Shown one piece after another: positions 18,139 through 29,387 of a stretch of DNA of 64,000 bases (positions within the stretch are counted from its first letter, which is position 1; each line of letters begins with the position of its first letter). The notes under the pieces were generated by a model. It did not search any database, had not been told where the DNA came from, and saw only the letters and a list, made by a program, of their open reading frames with translations. Source of the stretch: an uncultured Nitrospira sp. (GTDB taxonomy: Bacteria; Nitrospirota; Nitrospiria; Nitrospirales; UBA8639); contig CABVRQ010000005.1 in assembly GCA_902500695.1 (NCBI GenBank), positions 29,919 to 93,918 of the forward strand. Reading direction: 5' to 3'. A program made the position numbers and the translations under genes.

Positions 18139-19176
18139 ATGTCTATGCCCTTTTCAAACGATTCTCCCTTTTCTTTTCCTCTGACTCGTCGGGCTCTCTT
18201 CAAGCTTGGGGGACTGGCTTCCCTCGGCCTAGGACTTCCTGGATGCGATATGGGTTCGATGTTTGCCGTTCCTCCACGGGAGACCACGTATTTTACCTCG
18301 AACGACAAATTTTATACCGTGAATTTCATGGATGCTTCCTACAACTTTACGCGTGACCTGGATGTGGAGCAATGGAAAATGGTGGTCAAAGGGGAGGTGG
18401 AACGCCCTGTGGTCATGAAATGGCGTGATCTGCTCAACCGGGAATCCTTTGATCAGGCTGTGACCCTGATGTGCATTGATACGCTTCCAGGGGGGAGTAG
18501 CTTGGGGACCGCCATGTGGCGAGGGATTTCCCTCAAAAAACTTTTGCAAGATATCGGAGTTGATGAAGACACCGCCCGTGATGTGATTTTTCGAGCGGCG
18601 GACGGGTATTCCGACAGTATTCCATTTGCCAGGGCCATGGAAGATGATGTCATGTTGGCCTATCTGATGAATGGGGAGAAACTTCCTAAGGATCACGGCT
18701 TTCCCGTTCGCCTGATTGTTCCAGGTCTCTACGGGATTAAAAATGTGAAGTGGATTACGGAAATCGAAGTCTATAACGGGGATTACCTGGGCTACTGGCA
18801 GCAAAAAGGTTGGACGGATGACGGGACCATTCATGTATTTTCCCGCATTGATAGCCCGGGGCATTATCAGTCTTTACAAGGGCTTCGACAACGCTTGCGG
18901 GGGATTGCCTACGGGGGACCTGAGAGCATTAGTGAGGTTCAACTGAGTTTTGATCAGGAGAAAACCTGGGTGTCTGCCGAAATTGAACCACCCCTGTCTC
19001 CTTTAACGTGGGTGATCTGGAATTATGATTGGAGTCCCCCAAAGCCTGGTAAACACATGGTATTTGTCAGGGCTATTGATACAAAAGGAAGGATCCAAAC
19101 TTCGGAAATTACCAGACCCCAACCGGCTGGCGCGACGGGTTTGCATTCCATTATACTGGATGTGCTGAACGCTTAA
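18139..19176 (+). CDS. Tat-exported molybdopterin-dependent oxidoreductase (sulfite oxidase/MsrP fold)
   Basis: Molybdenum-cofactor enzyme of the sulfite-oxidase superfamily, acting outside the inner membrane. Seen: a twin-arginine motif TRRALFK at residues 16-22, a hydrophobic stretch ending LPGC (Cys36), the Mo-ligand Cys112 in [10 protein letters not shown] with GTAMWRGI following, and a C-terminal Ig-like dimerisation domain. LPGC resembles a lipobox, so a Tat-exported lipoprotein is possible. 345 aa. Its 3' end overlaps that of aspS by 4 bp (convergent). Substrate unknown: sulfite, methionine sulfoxide or another oxo compound. Confidence 0.88.
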   Translation: MSMPFSNDSPFSFPLTRRALFKLGGLASLGLGLPGCDMGSMFAVPPRETTYFTSNDKFYTVNFMDASYNFTRDLDVEQWKMVVKGEVERPVVMKWRDLLNRESFDQAVTLMCIDTLPGGSSLGTAMWRGISLKKLLQDIGVDEDTARDVIFRAADGYSDSIPFARAMEDDVMLAYLMNGEKLPKDHGFPVRLIVPGLYGIKNVKWITEIEVYNGDYLGYWQQKGWTDDGTIHVFSRIDSPGHYQSLQGLRQRLRGIAYGGPESISEVQLSFDQEKTWVSAEIEPPLSPLTWVIWNYDWSPPKPGKHMVFVRAIDTKGRIQTSEITRPQPAGATGLHSIILDVLNA

Positions 19177-20969
19177 AGCGGGCTATCAGCCTTTTTAGCC
19201 GTTGTGCGAATAGCGAGTTCCTGGAGTTGTTCTGGTGTGACTGTGGATGGCGCTTCGGTCATGAGGCATTGAGCCTTCTGTGTTTTTGGAAACGGGATCA
19301 CTTCCCGAATTGATTCCGTCTTGCCGAGTAACATCACTAATCGATCAAGTCCCAGTGCGATGCCTCCATGCGGCGGTGCCCCTGATTCCAAGGCATCTAG
19401 GAGAAATCCAAATTTTTCACGAGCCTCCGTTTTGGAGATGTTGAGTAAGTCAAAGACTTTTGACTGAACTTGTGGCGCATGAATTCGAATACTCCCTCCT
19501 CCTAACTCAAAGCCATTCAAAACCAGGTCATAGGCTTGCGTTCGAATCTGGAGAGGATCGGTTTCCATAAGCGGGATATCCTTTGGGTGAGGAGCCGTAA
19601 ACGGATGGTGCAGGGCAACATACCTTTTGGCAGCATCGTCATATTCAAACATGGGAAAATCCATGACCCACAAAGGTTCCCACCGGTTTCGGTCAATCAA
19701 TTGAAGCTCCTCTCCCAGCAGTAAGCGAAGTCGGCCCAAGACTTGATGGACGGTAGTAGCCATATCCGCGATAAATATTAGCAGGTCCCCGGGATGGGCC
19801 GATGGAAGGGCCTCACGTAAGGCTTGAGCCTTGAAGAATTTGGCAATTGAGGAATCCAGATTGCCCTCTTCATTAATTTTGACCCAGGCCAATCCCTTGG
19901 CCCCGAATTCTTTTGCCGTATCAATCAGATTGTCTATCCGGTTTCGGGTAAAGGCGTTTCCCCCAGGAATGATGAGGGCTTTCACTATCCCCCCGTTTTC
20001 CACTGCACTCCGAAAGACTTTAAAATCACAGGTCGCGGCAAATTGACTCAGGTCTTGCAGCTGAAGATCAAAGCGAAGATCCGGTTTGTCCGTTCCATAA
20101 CGTCCCATGGCCTCTTCAAAGGACAGCCGAGGCAGTGGGGTGGGGAGATCAATGCTCTTGGTCTCTTTAAAGACCAGTCTGACCATCTGTTCGATCAGGT
20201 TCATGATATCCTCCTGATCCACGAACGACATTTCCACATCAATTTGCGTAAATTCGGGTTGTCGATCCAGCCGAAGGTCTTCATCGCGGAAGCATCGGGC
20301 CAGTTGATAATAGCGATCCGTTCCCCCGATCATGAGAATCTGCTTGAAGAGTTGCGGCGATTGGGGAAGGGCAAAAAATTCGCCTGGGTTGACTCGACTC
20401 GGTACGAGATAATCTCGTGCGCCTTCTGGCGTGCTTTTCGTTAAAATCGGCGTTTCGACTTCTATGAATTGATTGGCGTGAAGGTATTGTCGTACGAGAT
20501 GCGACACCTGACTGCGGAGTTGAAGGAGTTCTTGCATCCTTGGCCGTCGAAGGTCCAGGTACCGGTGCTTTAAACGAAGGGTTTCTGAGGTGGTGATGGT
20601 ATCGTCAAGTGCAAAGGGGAGGGGTTTGGCTTCATTGAGAATGATGAGTGATGTTGTTCGTATTTCTATGGCACCGGTCGGGATGTGGGGGTTTGCTGAT
20701 CCCTCAGGTCGTAGCGTCACCTCACCGGTGACGGTGACAACGTACTCATTGCGCAGACGATCGGCTAGTTGATGTACCTTGGGCTCATGCTCCGAATCAA
20801 ACACGATTTGTGTGAGTCCGTAGCGGTCGCGAAGATCAATAAACCTCACTCCGCCATGGTCGCGACGGCTGGCCACCCAGCCGGCCAAGGTAACGGTTTG
20901 GCCCACGTGATCCAAGGAGAGTTCACCGCAATGATGTGATCGTTTCAACTGTAGGATCCTTTCCAACAC
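19173..20969 (-). CDS. aspS: Aspartyl-tRNA synthetase
   Basis: Charges tRNA-Asp (or both tRNA-Asp and tRNA-Asn in organisms lacking AsnRS). Seen: the OB-fold anticodon domain with GWVASRRDHGGVRFIDLRDR, class II motif 2 CFRDEDLRLDRQPEFTQIDV, a bacterial GAD insertion domain, and motif 3 GLDRLVMLL near the C terminus. 598 aa is standard for bacterial AspRS. It is the last gene of the minus-strand guaB-guaA-pseudouridine synthase-aspS group and meets the oxidoreductase gene tail to tail. Confidence 0.97.
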   Translation of the reverse strand: MLERILQLKRSHHCGELSLDHVGQTVTLAGWVASRRDHGGVRFIDLRDRYGLTQIVFDSEHEPKVHQLADRLRNEYVVTVTGEVTLRPEGSANPHIPTGAIEIRTTSLIILNEAKPLPFALDDTITTSETLRLKHRYLDLRRPRMQELLQLRSQVSHLVRQYLHANQFIEVETPILTKSTPEGARDYLVPSRVNPGEFFALPQSPQLFKQILMIGGTDRYYQLARCFRDEDLRLDRQPEFTQIDVEMSFVDQEDIMNLIEQMVRLVFKETKSIDLPTPLPRLSFEEAMGRYGTDKPDLRFDLQLQDLSQFAATCDFKVFRSAVENGGIVKALIIPGGNAFTRNRIDNLIDTAKEFGAKGLAWVKINEEGNLDSSIAKFFKAQALREALPSAHPGDLLIFIADMATTVHQVLGRLRLLLGEELQLIDRNRWEPLWVMDFPMFEYDDAAKRYVALHHPFTAPHPKDIPLMETDPLQIRTQAYDLVLNGFELGGGSIRIHAPQVQSKVFDLLNISKTEAREKFGFLLDALESGAPPHGGIALGLDRLVMLLGKTESIREVIPFPKTQKAQCLMTEAPSTVTPEQLQELAIRTTAKKADSPL

Positions 20970-21014
20970 CTGTCAGCTTGTGATGGGAGAACATGAAAAC
21001 AAGAATACTGAAGC

Positions 21015-22271
21015 TCAAGTTTTAAACTTGAATCGACTTTTTGATGTGACGCCTGGTCGACGAGGCCGTGCCTTGCTTGTTGTGCCAGAAGTCGAAATCG
21101 TCTTCTTGCGCCTGGTGGGTTTTGGATTTCCCTGGCGCGGCCAAAACTGACCAGCAGGTCCCGATTTAGGCAAATTTTCCGTTCTTTTGATCGGCTGATC
21201 TTTGGATTCGTGGCGCTTTCCTTGGCCGGTCGTTCCCACGGGCGCTGGCGTGCTCTTCCTTCTGATGGAATCCGGGTTTGGTGAGGGTGGCCGTGAAGGA
21301 GCTGTCGGTCTGGCCGTCGGTCTGGATGAAGGGGCTTTTTCAACTTTCTGAATAGGCTGACGAGTGGAGAGCCATGGCCGAGATTTCCCCGTCGATTCCG
21401 AAGGAGATGGGGTGCTGTTACTTCTCATGGAATTCGTGATTGCCGAACGTGGCCGTAACTGCCCTGCAGGTCTGAATGCCGGAAACTTTTCGGTTCTCTT
21501 AATCGACTGCCGGATAGCCGGACGTGGCGATTCAGGTGCGATGAGTAAATGGCGCAGGTCATTCGCTTCCTTATCTGTCAAGTATCGCGTCTGACCTGGA
21601 GGAAGGGTTCCAAGGTTCAAAGGCCCAAACTGAACACGTTTTAACCGGATCACGGGATGGCCAATTTGCTCAAACATGCGTTTGACTTGGTGCTTACGTC
21701 CTTCATGAATGGTAATTTCTACCCAGGAATTGGCTGCCGCTTTTCCAGCTTTTTTTACTTTTGCGGGAGCTGTGGGCCCGTCCTCCAACATCAGTCCATG
21801 TCGAAGGTTTTGAATTTCTGGTTCTTCTAAGATACCCTTGATTTTCACGAGATATGTTTTATGGACATGATGTGCGGGGTGAAGGCAGGCTTGTGCAATA
21901 TCACCATTATTGGTAAGCAGGAGCAAGCCTTCACTATCATAGTCCAAACGTCCGACGGGAAATAACCGGATGGAAGGTTTCGGAACCAAGGCTTTAATCG
22001 TAGGGCGACCCGCGGGATCATGTAACGTGGAGATATATCCCAACGGCTTATTGAGCATGAGAAACATATCGGGAGGGCGGGACTTCAGGTGGCGTCCTTC
22101 GACCTTGATGTGGTCAATCGCAGGATCGACTTTGGTCCCTAGCGTCATGACCGTTTCCCCGTTGACGGTGACCAGACCATGTTGGATAAGTTCTTCAGCC
22201 TTGCGTCTGGAGGTGAAGCCGGAACGGGCGATAATTTTTTGTAAACGAACTGTTTTCTCTGCCTGAGCCAT
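21015..22271 (-). CDS. RluB-like 23S rRNA pseudouridine synthase with long repetitive basic tail
   Basis: RsuA/RluB-family enzyme that isomerises a uridine in rRNA. Seen: an N-terminal S4 RNA-binding domain (RLQKIIARSGFTSRRKAEEL), MLNKPLGYISTLHDP, the catalytic-Asp motif GRLDYDSEGLLLLTNNGD (from about residue 107) and EGRKHQVKRMFE. Catalytic sequence ends near residue 246. The remaining 170 or so residues are Pro/Ser/Arg/Lys-rich and contain three imperfect repeats of about 50 residues beginning QSIKRTEK, QPIQKVEK and QPIKRTEN. Start: ATG 22271 lies 2 bases after the guaA stop; an in-frame ATG at 22283 overlaps guaA. The tail is unusual for the family and probably disordered. Confidence 0.9.
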   Translation of the reverse strand: MAQAEKTVRLQKIIARSGFTSRRKAEELIQHGLVTVNGETVMTLGTKVDPAIDHIKVEGRHLKSRPPDMFLMLNKPLGYISTLHDPAGRPTIKALVPKPSIRLFPVGRLDYDSEGLLLLTNNGDIAQACLHPAHHVHKTYLVKIKGILEEPEIQNLRHGLMLEDGPTAPAKVKKAGKAAANSWVEITIHEGRKHQVKRMFEQIGHPVIRLKRVQFGPLNLGTLPPGQTRYLTDKEANDLRHLLIAPESPRPAIRQSIKRTEKFPAFRPAGQLRPRSAITNSMRSNSTPSPSESTGKSRPWLSTRQPIQKVEKAPSSRPTARPTAPSRPPSPNPDSIRRKSTPAPVGTTGQGKRHESKDQPIKRTENLPKSGPAGQFWPRQGNPKPTRRKKTISTSGTTSKARPRRPGVTSKSRFKFKT

Positions 22272-22273
22272 AG

Positions 22274-23830
22274 CTATTCCCATTCGATCGTTGCTGGGGG
22301 TTTTGAGCTAATGTCATACACCACACGGTTGACCCCTTGCACTTCATTGATAATTCGATTGGACATTTTGCCCAATACCTCTGGGGGAATTACGCCCCAG
22401 TCCGCAGTCATGCCGTCCGTACTGGTGACGGCACGAATGGCGACCACCGATTCGTAGGTCCGTTGGTCGCCCATGACGCCCACAGTCTGGATTGGCAGTA
22501 GGACAGCGAACGATTGCCAGATGATCCTTGATAGTCCGGCTCGTTCGATTTCATCACGGACAATGGCATCCGCCTCACGAAGAATGGCCAGGCGCTGGGC
22601 GGTCACGGAACCAATGATGCGAATTGCTAAGCCCGGACCGGGAAAGGGTTGTCGCCAAACAATGTCATCCGGCAGACCTAATTCCAATCCCAATTGACGA
22701 ACTTCATCTTTGAACAATTCTCGAAAAGGCTCAATCAGTTTGAATTTCATGCGTTTCGGTAAGCCACCGACATTATGATGTGTTTTGATTGTTGCCGATG
22801 GCCCTTTCACGCTCAGACTTTCGATCACATCAGGATACAGTGTCCCCTGAACGAGAAATCTGACCGTGCCTAAAGAGACCGCTTCCTGTTCGAAAACTTT
22901 GATGAATTGACGACCAATGATTTTTCGTTTGCGTTCCGGGTCTGTTGTGCGTCCCAGTGCTGACAGAAAAGTGTCTCCATGGTCAGCAATGCGAACCTTC
23001 AGATGATAGGCGGAATCAAAAGTCGTTTGTAATTGTGCCACTTCATTCTTTCGCATAAGGCCATTGTCAATGAAGATGCAGGTCAATTGGTCTCCGATTG
23101 CCCGGTGAGCCAGGACAGCGGCCACTGTGGAATCCACTCCCCCGCTGAGTGCACAAATGACCTTCCCGCTGCCGACAGTCTCCCGGATGTCTGTCACGGC
23201 TTGTTCGATGAATGATCCCATGGTCCAAGTTGGCTCGCAGCGGCAGATATGACGTGCAAAGTTTTGAAGAATCGTTGTCCCGTGAAGGGTATGGATGACT
23301 TCAGGATGAAACTGGATCCCAAAGAGCTGTTGTGTATTTTGGGAGGATCTCATCGCGGCGATCGGGGCATGGGCCGTGTGGGCGATCGCATGAAATCCTG
23401 GTGGAAGTTGTTGAACGGAATCCCCATGAGACATCCAGACAGGAAATGCGGTTGACGGATCAAGGCCAAGAAATAAATTCGTGTTGTCGTCAATGGTCAG
23501 ATCGGCTCGACCGAATTCACGATGGGGTGTGGGGTTGACGGTTCCGCCACATTGATGGGCGAGTAATTGCATGCCGTAGCAGATGCCCAAAATGGGTATG
23601 GCAAGGTCAAAAATTTGGCTGTCTATTTTCGGGGCATGGGCCTGAGTAACGCTGGCCGGTCCTCCGGAGAAAATAACCCCTTTGGGGTGGTAGGCAAGGA
23701 TATCCTGAACCGTCGCCTGCGAGGGGAGGATGACAGAGAAAATGTGGAATTCGCGTATCCGCCGTGCGATGAGTTGCGTATACTGCGATCCAAAATCCAG
23801 AATGACAATGGTATCGTGTTGCGAGTGCAT
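22274..23830 (-). CDS. guaA: GMP synthase (glutamine-hydrolysing)
   Basis: Converts XMP to GMP. Seen: a class I glutamine amidotransferase domain with GICYGMQLL (nucleophile Cys) and GIQFHPEV, an ATP-pyrophosphatase P-loop [11 protein letters not shown], and a C-terminal dimerisation domain ending TIEWE. 518 aa is standard. It lies 59 bp after guaB, giving the last two steps of GMP synthesis in one minus-strand unit, and almost abuts the pseudouridine synthase gene. Confidence 0.97.
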   Translation of the reverse strand: MHSQHDTIVILDFGSQYTQLIARRIREFHIFSVILPSQATVQDILAYHPKGVIFSGGPASVTQAHAPKIDSQIFDLAIPILGICYGMQLLAHQCGGTVNPTPHREFGRADLTIDDNTNLFLGLDPSTAFPVWMSHGDSVQQLPPGFHAIAHTAHAPIAAMRSSQNTQQLFGIQFHPEVIHTLHGTTILQNFARHICRCEPTWTMGSFIEQAVTDIRETVGSGKVICALSGGVDSTVAAVLAHRAIGDQLTCIFIDNGLMRKNEVAQLQTTFDSAYHLKVRIADHGDTFLSALGRTTDPERKRKIIGRQFIKVFEQEAVSLGTVRFLVQGTLYPDVIESLSVKGPSATIKTHHNVGGLPKRMKFKLIEPFRELFKDEVRQLGLELGLPDDIVWRQPFPGPGLAIRIIGSVTAQRLAILREADAIVRDEIERAGLSRIIWQSFAVLLPIQTVGVMGDQRTYESVVAIRAVTSTDGMTADWGVIPPEVLGKMSNRIINEVQGVNRVVYDISSKPPATIEWE

Positions 23831-23889
23831 GAGCCTGCGAGTTAATTTGTCAACGCGGGAACTGACTGACTGTAGGGCAGAACCAGATC

Positions 23890-25353
<1,464 letters not shown>

Positions 25354-25532
25354 TTAGGCCTTGTATCCTGTCCATTGCCGAATTGGGTATGCGGAAAAGT
25401 CTTTCATCATAATTTTCTTTTAAAAGTCAGTCAATGTCCTTCTTGGTATACCAGATGGGGTTGGGAGAACACACACCACCCAGGATCAGCAGCTAGCTGT
25501 ATTCCAAGCCAAGAAATCGGGTGCGGCCTTAG

Positions 25533-25572
25533 ATAGATGCCAAAGGGTACAGGGCCTCCCGTTGGCATCTAT
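25533..25572. other. 11-bp-arm hairpin between the NHL gene and guaB
   Basis: ATAGATGCCAA (25533-25543) and TTGGCATCTAT (25562-25572) are perfect inverted arms. The 18-base loop carries a further GGG/CCC pair. It lies 49 bp past the stop of the NHL gene on the minus strand and about 180 bp before guaB. It may be the terminator or 3' stabiliser of the NHL transcript; there is no T-run, so this is positional inference. Confidence 0.5.
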
Positions 25573-25620
25573 GGTCAATGTGGGTGGTTGTTTCCTGGGG
25601 ATCCTACTAGAACTATGTGG

Positions 25621-28563
25621 CTATTCCGCTGCTTCAGGAATAAAGGCCATCGTTTCTTCTTCTTGGAAATGATCTTCGGCTTCCTCTGCCTGCATGAATT
25701 CCTGAACTCGCATATTGCCGCTATCAACGGAATAAATGTGTCCTCTGGAGTCAGCCCCTATTCCATAGGGAAAGTTGAATTGGCCATCCTGGGAGCCGAA
25801 GCCGCCCCATTGGGTAATAAAGTTACCGTCTCGATCAAACTTTTGGAGGCGTTGGTTGCCGGTATCACTGATAAATACGTCGCCTGATTCGTCTACAGCC
25901 ACACCCCAGGGCGATCGGAATTGTCCCGGTTCTTGTGCCTGAGCGCTGCTGGCATGGCCAGGCCCAATGCCGCCGCCCCACTTGGTGAGTAATTGGGGGA
26001 GGACGTTTGAGCTGGTATCAAATTTTTGAATCCGATGATTACCCATATCAACCACATAGACGGTTCCGTCGGTTTGATCCACCGCAATACCTCGCGCAAA
26101 ATAAAACTGCCCGTCCCCATTCCCAAAGCTTCCCCACTGCATGATAAATTCCCCGGTTTCATCAAATTTTTGAATCCGAAAGTTCGCACTATCGACGACA
26201 TACAGGTACCCGCGGACCCGGTCTACGGCTACACCCCATGGAGCATTAAACTGTCCTTCGCCATTACCACGGGATCCGAGCTTCATCATGTAATGCCCTA
26301 ATTTCCCATCAAACTTTTGAATACGATGGTTATTAGTGTCTGCCACATACACATTGCCATTCGCATCACATGCGATACCGGTTGGGTTATTGAAACCGCC
26401 ATTAGCGGAACCGAAACTTCCCCATAGTAGGATGAAATTGCCATTACGGTCGAATTTCTGGACTCGGTTGTTTCCGTTATCAACCACAAACAATGATCCT
26501 TGGCGATCAATCGTCAGCCCGTATAAAGGACTAATGAATTCTCCTCCATGGAGTAGCGAGGCTCCACGGCCTGGTTTTCCCCACTTTGTGGCACAAATAT
26601 ACCCGGACGTGTTGAGAAGGATATGGGTGCTGGCAGGAACAGAAACGTTATTGTTGGCATCTTTAAACCAAACGTAGACGGTTTTTGTGCCATCGGTTGG
26701 AGAGGTGGTAAAAGGAATCGTGGCTCCAAATTTTTGTTCCGGCTCCACCTCAACCCACCCAGGCATGGTCCCGCTTGGGGTCATGGGATTTTCAGAAATG
26801 AAGTAGGCGGCCACTCCGCTATCTACGTCTTTAGCTGAGATGGTGGCGACCATGTCAGGACTATTGGTCATGTAAGCCCCATGATTTATGACGATGTCAG
26901 GATTTTGAGGTGCAGAAATGTCGATCAGAACCGGGATAGCGGTTTGTTCTTCAGAAATCCGGCTTTCTGCTCCTTCTTCAGTGACTGAGGTCATGGCATA
27001 AAAATATGCCGTGTCATTCGTGAGGCCACTATGAATATAGGGGGTGGTCACGCCTTCAATCTTTGTGGAGGTATCTGTAGATATATGTGGTTCGGTACTG
27101 AAATAGAGGTTGTAACTGATGGCATTGGGAACTTCGAGCCAACTAAGGATGTTTTCCGTATCTCCGGGTTTAACGGCAAGGTTGATGGGGGCGGTAAGAT
27201 CGCTGGAAACCCGTTTTTCTTGTTTGCCTCGATTGAGTTCTTCTTCTGTTGGGGCAAACTTGGTTAAACGATGGTTGCCGCTGTCTATCACGTACACATA
27301 TCCCTCTTTGTCTACTGCAATTCCTGACGGGAAATTCAGCTGCCCTTCGGTTAATCCCCGATTTCCCCAGGAAGTTAGATAAGTTCCGCTAGAATCAAAT
27401 TTTTGGACGCGGTGATTTCCGCTGTCGACAATATAGACATATCCCAACGGGTCGCAGGCGACTCCCCATGGGGCTTTGAATTGGCCTGGGGCATTACCTT
27501 CCTTTCCCCACTTCAAAAGAAAGTTCCCACGTGCATCAAATTTTTGGATCCGATGGTTCCCCTCATCGGCAATATAAATATTCCCGACAAAGTCAACTGC
27601 GAGGCCCCGAGGATAAAAGAACGCGCCGTCATATCCCCCGTCACGGCCCCACTTAAGCACAGGGGAGCCGTTTGGCAGGAATTTTTGAATTCTTGCATTG
27701 CTGGTATCAGAGACAAACAGATTGCCTTGAGAATCCGTGGTAATACCCCAAGGGACATCAAACTTCCCTGCTTCGGCCCCCCGCCAGGCAAAACCAAATT
27801 TTCCCCATGCGTTGATAATATTTCCTTCGGAATCAAATTTTTGGATGCGATTGTTCCCACTGTCGGCCACATACACCTCTCCTTCTGGTGAGGTGGCGAT
27901 GCCCCGTGGGTAGTAAAATTTTCCTTCGGTTGAGTCGGGTTCGTCTCCCCAACGTGCAAGAAATTTTCCCGATCGGTCAAATTTCTGAATCGAATGATTG
28001 TCTGTGTCGCCGACATAAATATTTCCATCTTTATCAATAGCAATGCCGGTTGGTGATTTGAATTCTCCATCGTCGACACCTTCACACCCGATTTGCATGA
28101 CGGAGAGGTAGGGAGAGGGAATGGACATCACTTCCTCGGACAATAGACTTTCACCTTCTTCTGTGACCACAGAGATGGCATAGTGGTAACAGAAGTTATT
28201 GGCCAAGTCGTTATGTTCGTAGGGAGATATCGCTCCTTCAATATAATTGGCTTTTTCTTTTGTAATCCCAACTTTTGGGATGAAATCCTCATGTCCTGCT
28301 ACTGGTCTCGTCAGCTCATTGGGCTTAATTTGAACGCCTTTGGTTGTCATGAAATACACGTTGTAGTACAGGGCTTCAGGGACAGGATCCCATGTGAGAG
28401 TAATGCGCGTATGATCAGGGATAGCACGTAAGTTGTCTGGTGCCTGTGGAATATTGGCATCCTGGTCTTGTCCTGCTCCCCAGTCCTCCCCCCCACTTTC
28501 TACGGTCAACATGTTTCGAGAAAGCGGATATTCATAAAATAAGGCATCGAGAAGTTTTGTCAT
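25621..28563 (-). CDS. Double NHL-repeat beta-propeller protein with fibronectin-type III modules
   Basis: Large repeat protein, function unknown. Seen in order: an Fn3-like domain (about residues 40-145); six NHL repeats of the form GIAVDxxGNxYVxDxxNHRIQKFD (about 150-440), enough for one six-bladed propeller; a second Fn3-like domain (about 455-550); an Ig-like domain (about 555-660); and six more NHL repeats (about 665-960). 980 aa. No signal peptide or transmembrane segment is visible at the N terminus (MTKLLDALFYEYPL), although such proteins are often exported. NHL propellers bind proteins or RNA or act as enzymes; sequence alone does not decide. No operon partner. Confidence 0.85.
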   Translation of the reverse strand: MTKLLDALFYEYPLSRNMLTVESGGEDWGAGQDQDANIPQAPDNLRAIPDHTRITLTWDPVPEALYYNVYFMTTKGVQIKPNELTRPVAGHEDFIPKVGITKEKANYIEGAISPYEHNDLANNFCYHYAISVVTEEGESLLSEEVMSIPSPYLSVMQIGCEGVDDGEFKSPTGIAIDKDGNIYVGDTDNHSIQKFDRSGKFLARWGDEPDSTEGKFYYPRGIATSPEGEVYVADSGNNRIQKFDSEGNIINAWGKFGFAWRGAEAGKFDVPWGITTDSQGNLFVSDTSNARIQKFLPNGSPVLKWGRDGGYDGAFFYPRGLAVDFVGNIYIADEGNHRIQKFDARGNFLLKWGKEGNAPGQFKAPWGVACDPLGYVYIVDSGNHRVQKFDSSGTYLTSWGNRGLTEGQLNFPSGIAVDKEGYVYVIDSGNHRLTKFAPTEEELNRGKQEKRVSSDLTAPINLAVKPGDTENILSWLEVPNAISYNLYFSTEPHISTDTSTKIEGVTTPYIHSGLTNDTAYFYAMTSVTEEGAESRISEEQTAIPVLIDISAPQNPDIVINHGAYMTNSPDMVATISAKDVDSGVAAYFISENPMTPSGTMPGWVEVEPEQKFGATIPFTTSPTDGTKTVYVWFKDANNNVSVPASTHILLNTSGYICATKWGKPGRGASLLHGGEFISPLYGLTIDRQGSLFVVDNGNNRVQKFDRNGNFILLWGSFGSANGGFNNPTGIACDANGNVYVADTNNHRIQKFDGKLGHYMMKLGSRGNGEGQFNAPWGVAVDRVRGYLYVVDSANFRIQKFDETGEFIMQWGSFGNGDGQFYFARGIAVDQTDGTVYVVDMGNHRIQKFDTSSNVLPQLLTKWGGGIGPGHASSAQAQEPGQFRSPWGVAVDESGDVFISDTGNQRLQKFDRDGNFITQWGGFGSQDGQFNFPYGIGADSRGHIYSVDSGNMRVQEFMQAEEAEDHFQEEETMAFIPEAAE

Positions 28564-28857
28564 GCTGTTCCCCTGAAATTGATGAGTCAGTTGTGTTGAA
28601 TATGAAAAATTTGCAATAAATACAATGACTTACGAGAAAAGTCTACCAGGAGAAAAATAGGGAAGTCAAGGAGAGCTTAGCAGGCTATTTACCTCTTAAC
28701 ATTCTTTGACAGTAAGTCATATGGTAAGGGATGCAGATCAATGAATACTCTTACCTTATTCTTTTTGAAGAAAAATTGAGCCATAGTGGCCAAAAAACTT
28801 TACACCCATTTTATCATCAGCAAATATAAAGGTAAGAATGCGACAGAAATTCAGCAT

Positions 28858-29079
28858 TTAAGAGGGTTGGCCAATTCCGGATTTTGTGACGTTGGCAGCC
28901 TGCGGACCCTTAGCTCCTTCTACCAGGTCAAATTCTACGGATTCTCCCTCTTTTAGGGATTTAAATCCGTCTTCTTGAAGGGCAGAATAATGGACAAATA
29001 CGTCCTGCCCACCTTCAACTTGAATGAATCCAAAACCTTTTCGATCATTAAACCATTTTACCGTTCCCTTACTTCTCAT
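28858..29079 (-). CDS. Cold-shock-domain protein (CspA family)
   Basis: Single-stranded RNA/DNA-binding OB-fold protein, often an RNA chaperone or antiterminator. Seen: 73 aa, [19 protein letters not shown] with RNP1 (KGFGFI) and RNP2 (VFVHYSAL), ending [12 protein letters not shown]. The start at 29079 is fixed by a strong AGGAGGAG upstream; a longer in-frame extension has no similarity. An intrinsic-terminator-like hairpin lies in the leader (29138-29177), which may matter for its regulation. Confidence 0.96.
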   Translation of the reverse strand: MRSKGTVKWFNDRKGFGFIQVEGGQDVFVHYSALQEDGFKSLKEGESVEFDLVEGAKGPQAANVTKSGIGQPS

Positions 29080-29137
29080 GATGGCCCTCCTCCTTAAAGT
29101 ACTTGTGGATATATATTGTAGGAAATTGTGCATGCCT

Positions 29138-29177
29138 AAAAAAAAAGCCGAAAAAGGAGTCCATTCCTCTCTCGGCT
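29138..29177 (-). terminator. Intrinsic terminator in the cold-shock gene leader
   Basis: Read on the minus strand, AGCCGA (29177-29172) pairs with TCGGCT (29151-29146), with an inner AGGA/TCCT stem, followed by a run of about eight T residues (down to 29138). It faces the cold-shock gene, starting 59 bp upstream of its ATG. No minus-strand gene lies upstream because lptF diverges. It is therefore either an attenuator of the cold-shock transcript or the end of a short RNA. Confidence 0.6.
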
Positions 29178-29387
29178 TCACGGCGTAATATTCTTCTCAC
29201 TTCTTTACCCATATACCAAAACGAGAATGATGTAGCACAGTTTGAAGAATCTGTCAATAAATGACAGAAGGAAATTCATTCCCTACTATCTCGCCTGTAG
29301 GGTATTTGTCTCAGATATTTAATTGATAATGGCCGAGGGGGCCATGCTGGTCATCCAATATTTTTTATCACTTTTTATTTATCTGTA

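Noticed and set aside
25700..28120. Periodic DNA similarity that could suggest a CRISPR or tandem-repeat array
   Set aside because: The periodicity follows the in-frame NHL protein repeats, with variable spacing and no constant short repeat.
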